The notes beneath the pieces are model-generated. The model had not been told where the DNA came from, did not search any database, and saw only the letters and a list, made by a program, of their open reading frames with translations. A stretch of DNA of 64,000 nucleotides from Anaerolineales bacterium (GTDB lineage Bacteria > Chloroflexota > Anaerolineae > JAAEKA01), in NCBI GenBank assembly GCA_020634615.1, contig JACKBI010000008.1, forward strand, positions 186,001 to 250,000, read 5' to 3'. Below, piece after piece: positions 59,227-64,000 of the stretch. Position 1 is the stretch's first letter, and every line of letters starts with the position of its first letter. Position numbers and translations under genes: made by a program.

Positions 59227-60309
59227 TCACTCAATGACTTCGCTGTCCTCACCCGGCGCCACGGCCGTCGACTGACCGGCAGGCAAGGCGGGAGCGGCGG
59301 CAAGCGGCATAGCGGCCAACGGCAACGGTGGATAAGGTCGCGTGCCGAAACGGGTCAAAGCGACTGCACCGACACCGAAGCTGGCCACCAGTGCGCCATA
59401 GATGAAATCGACGCAGGGGATGATCCCCACCAGGAAATACACCCCGACCACCAACAGCGTGCCAACCGTCGCCTCCAGCACCGTCGTCGTGCGGCTTAGG
59501 TTCAGCAACGCCAGCAACTTGTGGCCGACCCACCAGCCGGTTACAACCCAGGCAAGCACCGCGGCAGCTGCCAGCAGCAGCGCTAACGCCAGCGCCAGCG
59601 GTATGAGACAGATGGTGATGGCAGTGATGCCGACCAGCGCCACACCCACGACCCAGGTCAGCGCGCCGACGGCCAGGGCCATAAAGGGTGTCTTTTCGCC
59701 CGCCCGTCCCATGCGCTCGATGCCACTCGGCCAGATCAACGAAATGACCAGTGCCAACGCTCCCAGCGCGACGGTCATGACCACGGCTCTCAGCAATGCC
59801 AGGAATGCCGCCACCAGCAGATTGCCAGGCGCAACATTGGGAGCACCCGGCACGGGGACTTCAGGAGAGAACATCCGAGGGATGAACCTGCGCTGCCAAA
59901 GCCCGGGAAGGTCAAAACTACCGCCCTCCCTGACACTGCCCCGAACCCGTGCGCCAGGAGCGGTGTCGAGCGAACCCCCAAAGCGCACTATGTCGCCGCT
60001 GACTGTCGCCGTCGATGCCAGGTCCACCGAACCACCAAAGACCACGACATCACCGCCGATCGCGCCCCGTACATCCAGCGAGCCACCCATGACAAGCACG
60101 TCGCCCCGAACCAGTCCGTTCTCTTCAATCGTTGCGCTGCCGCCGAAAATCGCCAGGTCGCCCGGCAGCACATCGCCAGACTCCACCGTGTAGGAGCCAC
60201 CAAACACCACTTTGTCGCCACCATCAGCCTGCGCAAACGCTGGAACCACGGCGACCGAAACCAGAATCATCACCAACAACAGCGCAGCCGCCAGCCTGAA
60301 GAGTTTCAT
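59227..60309 (-). CDS. Exported bactofilin-like repeat protein with C-terminal membrane domain
   Basis: 360 residues: signal peptide (LFRLAAALLLVMILVSVAVVPAFAQA), a beta-helix of short repeats (GDLAIFGGSATI, GDVLVMGGSLDV, GDVVVFGGSVDL, GDIVRFGGSLDT) like polymer-forming bactofilins, then four to six TM helices. Cytoplasmic bactofilins lack signal peptides; here the repeat faces outside. Encoded behind an ECF sigma and its anti-sigma factor with a 4-nt overlap, so it may be sensor or effector of an envelope-stress response. Confidence 0.8.
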   Translation of the reverse strand: MKLFRLAAALLLVMILVSVAVVPAFAQADGGDKVVFGGSYTVESGDVLPGDLAIFGGSATIEENGLVRGDVLVMGGSLDVRGAIGGDVVVFGGSVDLASTATVSGDIVRFGGSLDTAPGARVRGSVREGGSFDLPGLWQRRFIPRMFSPEVPVPGAPNVAPGNLLVAAFLALLRAVVMTVALGALALVISLIWPSGIERMGRAGEKTPFMALAVGALTWVVGVALVGITAITICLIPLALALALLLAAAAVLAWVVTGWWVGHKLLALLNLSRTTTVLEATVGTLLVVGVYFLVGIIPCVDFIYGALVASFGVGAVALTRFGTRPYPPLPLAAMPLAAAPALPAGQSTAVAPGEDSEVIE

Positions 60310-60905
60310 CTCCCGTTCCTTCCGGTTTCACCGACTGCAACGCCAGGCTGTGCCCGATTGCCCCAGAAGACCAGCCTGAGCCAAAGCACCATGAGCGCCG
60401 CCAATACGCACAGCGCCAGCACCAACGCCCCGGGACCCGGCATCGTCAAGAGGCTGTCACGAGCGGCCGTCACGCTGCTGATGACAACGGCCACGACCCG
60501 ACTGCCAAAGCCAAGATATTCGGCGACCTGCCAGCGAACTGCCGGACTGACGGTCAGCCCGACAAGGACAGTGATGGCGACGCTCAATACCATGACCGTC
60601 CAGATGGATACCGTGCCACCGACCAACACCAGCCCGCCCAGCATCCGCTCCTTGCGCCGCTGCTCGTGCTGCACCAGATCATCGACCCGAAACGTGAATC
60701 CCTGAGCGGGACCAGCGAACGGCTCGAACCACAGCACGTCGGAGATGCGTTGCCACTTCAGCCAGCGCGCGCGGCACGGCTCGCAGGCCGCCAGATGCTG
60801 ATCGAACGCCTCCTGGTCGGCATCAGCCAGCAGCCCGTCCAGCGCCAGCGACATCCTTTCGCTGAAAATCTCGTGTTCATTCATGTTGTCTGGAAGTTCG
60901 TTCAT
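60306..60905 (-). CDS. Zinc-finger anti-sigma factor (ZAS type)
   Basis: 199 residues. N-terminal ZAS motif FDQHLAACEPCRARW (His37, Cys41, Cys44) followed by two TM helices (about 90-120 and 150-180). Anti-sigma factors of this class hold an ECF sigma at the membrane until a signal releases it. AGAGGAACAG precedes ATG 60905. 12 nt after the sigma gene and overlapping the next gene by ATGA. Confidence 0.92.
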   Translation of the reverse strand: MNELPDNMNEHEIFSERMSLALDGLLADADQEAFDQHLAACEPCRARWLKWQRISDVLWFEPFAGPAQGFTFRVDDLVQHEQRRKERMLGGLVLVGGTVSIWTVMVLSVAITVLVGLTVSPAVRWQVAEYLGFGSRVVAVVISSVTAARDSLLTMPGPGALVLALCVLAALMVLWLRLVFWGNRAQPGVAVGETGRNGR

Positions 60906-60917
60906 CGCTCTGTTCCT

Positions 60918-61571
60918 CTAAGCCGCCAGCCCTGCGGATCGAACCAGCGAACTGAGCCGTCCAGCCGGTTGTTGCGCCGGCTTTGCCGCCGGTTTCGTCT
61001 TCTTGGCCGCTGCGGCAGACTGCTCTTCCAGCAACGCGGCCAGTTGCAGCCGCGCCCGGTGCAGTCGTGTCTTGACTGCCGGCTCTGATAGCTCCAGCAC
61101 CTCGGCAATTTCCTTGTATGACAAGTCGTGCCAGTAGCGCAGAATCAACGGTGCGCGGTATTCCGGCGCCAGGTGCTGCAACATGGAGCGCACTTCTTCA
61201 GCGCGCTCCGAGCGCAGCGCCGCATCGTCGGGCTGCTCGTCGTCGCTGGAAAGCCAGGCCACCGCCGGGTTGTCCTCAACCGACAGCCAGACGAAGCGCC
61301 GCCGCCGCAACTGGTCAATACAGTAATGCGAGGCGATCGACAATATCCAGTTGCTGAATTTGCGGTCAGGCTGATAGGTGCCAAGCCGCTTGTAAGCGCG
61401 CAAGAACGCCTCCTGCGCCGCATCTTCAGCCTCCTGCGCGTTGCCCAGCATCCGATAGGTCAAGTTATAGACCGGTATCTGATAGGCCTGAACGAGCTTG
61501 CTGAATGCGTTGCGGTCGCCGCGCCGTGCTGATTCAATCCAACGTAGTTCTTCGTTTTCGGTATTGCTCAC
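60918..61571 (-). CDS. ECF-family RNA polymerase sigma factor
   Basis: 217 residues. Region 2 (ESARRGDRNAFSKLVQAYQIPVYNLTYRMLGNAQEAEDAAQEAFLRAYKRL) and region 4 (LAPEYRAPLILRYWHDLSYKEIAEVLELSEPAVKTRLHRARLQL) are complete. C-terminal 35 residues are Ala/Lys-rich and not typical of short ECFs. Start GTG 61571 follows GGAG; the TTG eight codons upstream is less likely. Operon: sigma, anti-sigma, bactofilin-like protein. Target promoters unknown. Confidence 0.93.
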   Translation of the reverse strand: MSNTENEELRWIESARRGDRNAFSKLVQAYQIPVYNLTYRMLGNAQEAEDAAQEAFLRAYKRLGTYQPDRKFSNWILSIASHYCIDQLRRRRFVWLSVEDNPAVAWLSSDDEQPDDAALRSERAEEVRSMLQHLAPEYRAPLILRYWHDLSYKEIAEVLELSEPAVKTRLHRARLQLAALLEEQSAAAAKKTKPAAKPAQQPAGRLSSLVRSAGLAA

Positions 61572-61612
61572 TCGATGCTCCAAAGGGACGCCCAAATGCA
61601 GCCATGGTCAAC

Positions 61613-61703
61613 GCACAGGTGCCGGGCACTAGGACTCGCACCTGTGACGGTTCTCGTGCCGGGCTACACGTCCAATATACCGGTGCAAACTGCCCGGCAC
61701 CTG
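61613..61703. repeat. Nested inverted repeats in the sigma/dgk divergent region
   Basis: CACAGGTGC (61614-61622) pairs with GCACCTGTG (61638-61646), and CAGGTGCCGGGCA (61616-61628) pairs with TGCCCGGCACCTG (61691-61703). The two stems share a left arm, so they exclude each other. GTGCCGGGC also occurs a third time at about 61657. Part of a 332-bp gap that otherwise holds only copy 5 of the core repeat and the dgk ribosome site. Confidence 0.55.
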
Positions 61704-61823
61704 GACACCGCTTGCATTCTACCATACGGTTATGGTGGCGGGAAGGTTTCAACCGGGCTTTGACTTTTTTCGATGCGGCGGGTAAGCTACGAACGTGTCC
61801 ATTGATTAGCTGCCGTTCTGGCC

Positions 61824-61839
61824 CGGTCGGAGACCGGCC
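61824..61839 (-). repeat. Copy 5 of dispersed 16-nt core repeat
   Basis: Exact reverse complement of GGCCGGTCTCCGACCG, 64 nt before the dgk start codon. Its flanks differ from the other copies. Confidence 0.7.
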
Positions 61840-61903
61840 AGAGGGAGATAGTCTCTTCGAATCCGCGGTAGACACACGCAATACGTCCCCATCAGGAGCC
61901 CCA

Positions 61904-62944
61904 TTGAACGATCACTACTACATCGCCGTCGAAGGTCCCATCGGCGTCGGCAAGACCACGCTGGCGCGCATTTTGCAGGAGGAATTGCACGGCCAGGTGC
62001 TGTTCGAGGTCTTCGAAGAGAACCCATTTCTGGGTGACTTTTATGCCGATCGCGCCCGCTATGCGTTTCAGACACAAATCTTTTTCTTGCTGAGCCGCTA
62101 CCGCCAGCAGCACGAGACGGTGGCACGGTTGCTGGCGCGCGGACCGCTGTTCGCCGACTACCTGTTTGCCAAGGATCGCCTCTTTGCCCAGCTCAATCTG
62201 GCGGGTGATGAGCTGGCCGTCTATGAACATGTCCATGCTGCGCTGGGCGAGCAGGTGATCGCCCCGGGCCTGGTGATCCACCTGCGCGCCACCACCGATG
62301 TGCTGATGAACCGCATTGCCGTACGCGACCGGCCCTACGAGCGCACCATGTCGCGCCAGTACATCGATGACCTGCGCGTGGCATACGAGCGGTTCTTTGC
62401 CGATTACAGCCAGGGACCGGTGCTGAATATCGATACCACCGATCTCAACTTCGTGGCCGACGCGGATGACAGGCGCCATCTGATCAGCCTGGTGCGCAGC
62501 GCACTGCAAAGCGGATCCTACCAACAGTCGTTGCCCACGATCTCACCTTCCCTGCCGGCAAGCGGCGCGCCGGTCATGGCGGATCCCTCCCCCCGCCGTC
62601 TCAGCGATTTTCAGGAGCTGCACCGCAGCGGTGAGGGAGAGGATCTGGAAGCGGACCTGTTTCTGGACTATTTGGGTCTCACAGAGCAGGTCGGCGCGCT
62701 GGGCAGCCAGCTGAAACGACTGTGGATTCCCCGCATCGGCACAAGCGTGGCAACATCCGATGGCCGGGCTGATTTCCGCACACAGGCGCGAGCCGCGTTG
62801 CGCGACGAGCTGACCGATGCATTTTCTTCGCTGCTCAAGATTGCCAATGACGCCGGTATCGACCTCGAATCGGCCTATGTCGACCGGCTGGACCTTGAAT
62901 CGACCGGCCCCGGGCCAACTGTCGGCGGTGGAGCAAGCAAATGA
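61904..62944 (+). CDS. dgk: Deoxyguanosine-kinase-type enzyme fused to a MazG-like domain
   Basis: 346 residues. Residues 1-205: deoxynucleoside kinase with P-loop EGPIGVGKTT, acceptor-binding EENPFLGDFY, ADYLFAKDRLFAQ in place of the DRS motif (as in Bacillus Dgk, ADYxxxK) and lid RDRPYERTMSRQYI. Residues about 235-330 resemble an all-alpha NTP pyrophosphohydrolase (MazG): LFLDYLGLTEQVGALGSQLKRLW and RDELTDAFSSLLKIANDAGIDLESAYVDRL; some metal-binding acids (EExGE) are altered. Start: TTG 61904 with AGGAG at normal distance; no ATG fits. Salvages deoxyguanosine. Overlaps the second kinase gene by ATGA, as in the tandem dgk/dck genes of Bacillus. Confidence 0.85.
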   Translation: MNDHYYIAVEGPIGVGKTTLARILQEELHGQVLFEVFEENPFLGDFYADRARYAFQTQIFFLLSRYRQQHETVARLLARGPLFADYLFAKDRLFAQLNLAGDELAVYEHVHAALGEQVIAPGLVIHLRATTDVLMNRIAVRDRPYERTMSRQYIDDLRVAYERFFADYSQGPVLNIDTTDLNFVADADDRRHLISLVRSALQSGSYQQSLPTISPSLPASGAPVMADPSPRRLSDFQELHRSGEGEDLEADLFLDYLGLTEQVGALGSQLKRLWIPRIGTSVATSDGRADFRTQARAALRDELTDAFSSLLKIANDAGIDLESAYVDRLDLESTGPGPTVGGGASK

Positions 62945-63582
62945 TCAACAAACGATTTATAGCCATTGCAGGCAACGTGGGGGTCGGCAAGTCGACGTTG
63001 ACGGATCTGCTCAGCCAGCGCCTGGGTTGGATGCCCTTCCCGGAAGCAGTGGACGAAAACCCCTACCTCGCCGACTTCTACGTCGACATGCCCCGCTGGA
63101 GTTTCCATTCGCAGATCTATTTCCTAAGCCGGCGGCTGCGTCATCACCGCCAACTGCTGGACCACCCCACCTCAGTCGTGCAGGACCGCAGTGTCTATGA
63201 GGATGCTGAGATCTTCGCGCGAAATCTGTACACCCAGGGCGCAATGGACCAGCGCGATTACGACAGCTACCGCGAGTTGTACGAAGTTCTGACGTTGTTC
63301 CTCCCACCGCCCGATCTGGTAGTTTACCTGAAAGCGTCGGTGGACACATTATTATGTCGAATTAAGGGTCGCGGACGCGACTACGAGCGCGACATTTCGC
63401 CGGTCTACCTGGAGCAGCTCAATGCACTGTACGACGGGTGGATCGAACGTTTCGATCTGTGTCCCGTGCTGACGATCCCCGCCGATCACCTCAATTTCGT
63501 CGAAGAGCCCCAGCACCTCGACTTAATCATCGACAAGATCCTCGACAAGCTGAGCGGCAAAGAAGTGGTGGTTCTGGAGTAG
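62941..63582 (+). CDS. dck: Deoxyadenosine/deoxycytidine-kinase-type enzyme
   Basis: 213 residues: P-loop AGNVGVGKST, DENPYLADFYVDMPRWSFHSQIYFL, DRSVYEDAEIFARNLY (catalytic DRS motif as in Bacillus Dck) and lid GRGRDYERDISPVYLEQL. Phosphorylates deoxyadenosine and/or deoxycytidine. The ATGA overlap with the upstream gene suggests equal synthesis; homologous pairs in Lactobacillus form a dGK/dAK heterodimer, which would fit here. Confidence 0.9.
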   Translation: MINKRFIAIAGNVGVGKSTLTDLLSQRLGWMPFPEAVDENPYLADFYVDMPRWSFHSQIYFLSRRLRHHRQLLDHPTSVVQDRSVYEDAEIFARNLYTQGAMDQRDYDSYRELYEVLTLFLPPPDLVVYLKASVDTLLCRIKGRGRDYERDISPVYLEQLNALYDGWIERFDLCPVLTIPADHLNFVEEPQHLDLIIDKILDKLSGKEVVVLE

Positions 63583-63615
63583 ACACCGCTGCTTCCCCGT
63601 CCCGAAGCAAACAAA

Positions 63616-63657
63616 AACGCCCCTTGCAGGTATTCCTGAAAACCTGCAAGGGGCGTT
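63616..63657. terminator. Bidirectional terminator, 16-bp stem
   Basis: AACGCCCCTTGCAGGT (63616-63631) and its exact complement (63642-63657), 10-nt loop, between convergent genes. On the minus strand TTTTT follows. Confidence 0.85.
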
Positions 63658-63674
63658 ATGTCAATCGATAACTG

Positions 63675-64000
63675 TTACTGGCAAAGGCGTTCTTCAGCGT
63701 TGGTCTGCGTCAACGGGGCGCGCGTCCAGATGTGATCCAGCGCATCCCCGATTGCCGGCAAGTCAGGCAGTTGGACCATGCCGCCCTGCGGCGTCACCCA
63801 GTCGTCCACCAGGGGATAGCGCAACACCATACCAAACAGGTTTTCCATCTTGAACCCGGCAGCCCAGCGCGCCAACGCTGCGATGTCGCCCGGTCCGATA
63901 TCAGTGTCCACCGTGTCTCGCAGCGCGGCATAAAGCGCCGGCACGCGCGGCAGCAAGTTGGCATCCAATGCACGGCGGCGAATCGCAAGCAACACACGTT
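63675..64000 (-). CDS. LytR-CpsA-Psr (LCP) family protein, C-terminal part
   Basis: The last 108 codons of a gene that enters from the right edge. RVLLAIRRRALDANLLPRVPALYAALRDTVDTDIGPGDIAALARWA matches the end of the LCP catalytic domain (RQQxVLxAI, then helix pairs with TDL/TDI). LCP proteins attach wall teichoic-acid-like polymers or glycans to peptidoglycan from the outer face of the membrane. The start and the active-site Arg/Asp lie outside the window. Ends in front of the shared terminator with dck. Confidence 0.75.
   Translation of the reverse strand, partial: RVLLAIRRRALDANLLPRVPALYAALRDTVDTDIGPGDIAALARWAAGFKMENLFGMVLRYPLVDDWVTPQGGMVQLPDLPAIGDALDHIWTRAPLTQTNAEERLCQ

Overview
The window is one continuous stretch of GC-rich (roughly 60-65%) bacterial chromosome with about 60 protein genes, one tRNA-Arg, a tmRNA and no rRNA, prophage, insertion sequence or CRISPR array. 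The gene content (LuxR-HTH/Kelch protein, multi-TM proteins with a split GAF segment, SpoIIE/HATPase plus STAS genes, paired deoxynucleoside kinases, S41 peptidases beside smpB/ssrA, many SH3b and stalk-like Thr/Pro linkers) suggests a Chloroflexota bacterium, probably Anaerolineae/Caldilineae-like. This is inferred from memory of those genomes, not from a search.

Layout. 1-2.4 kb (minus): signal peptidase I, a ribose-5-phosphate isomerase B with an N-terminal extension and a deoxyribose-phosphate aldolase with a Cys-rich N-terminus, possibly the edge of a bacterial microcompartment locus that continues to the left. 2.6-10.4 kb (plus): a thiolase; a four-gene signalling cassette (coiled-coil protein, TM/SH3b protein, small Ras-like GTPase, histidine kinase); two alpha/beta hydrolases; an alkaline-phosphatase-superfamily enzyme. 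10.6-17 kb: DinB-like protein, LuxR-HTH/Kelch membrane protein, M42 peptidase, acyl-CoA-binding protein, tRNA-Arg(TCT), L-serine dehydratase.

17.3-30.7 kb is the most distinctive part. A cytochrome P450 is followed by two tandem multi-TM proteins that end where a GAF domain should begin and share an almost identical C-terminus; a decayed third copy follows. Then come an APH-like kinase, a large C25 (gingipain-like) protein with a duplicated insert, a SpoIIE-phosphatase/anti-sigma-kinase fusion that starts with the missing GAF remnant, two STAS proteins, an unknown protein and a CrtI-like oxidoreductase. A nearly identical 22-nt direct-repeat site lies just upstream of both the P450 and the SpoIIE gene, suggesting one regulon.

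31-37 kb: a family-5 peptide/nickel-type ABC transporter with its two ATPases fused. 37.5-45 kb: small envelope proteins, a phosphoesterase, a TIM-barrel isomerase, a polysaccharide operon (O-antigen ligase, GtrA, glycosyltransferase) and a DsbA/VKOR disulfide-forming pair. 44.9-50.5 kb (minus): CysQ-like phosphatase, MTA phosphorylase, tmRNA, SmpB and two S41 peptidases. 51-59 kb (minus): HflX, an aminotransferase, a degenerate M28-fold protein, Der, an FAH-family hydrolase, a membrane methyltransferase. 59-64 kb: an ECF sigma / anti-sigma / bactofilin-like envelope operon, divergent from a dgk-dck-type kinase pair whose first member carries a MazG-like tail, then the C-terminal part of an LCP-family protein.

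Intergenic regions carry several dispersed repeat families (a 16-nt core found five times, GGTGACAG arrays, a 201-bp imperfect palindrome) and unusually long perfect hairpins at gene ends.
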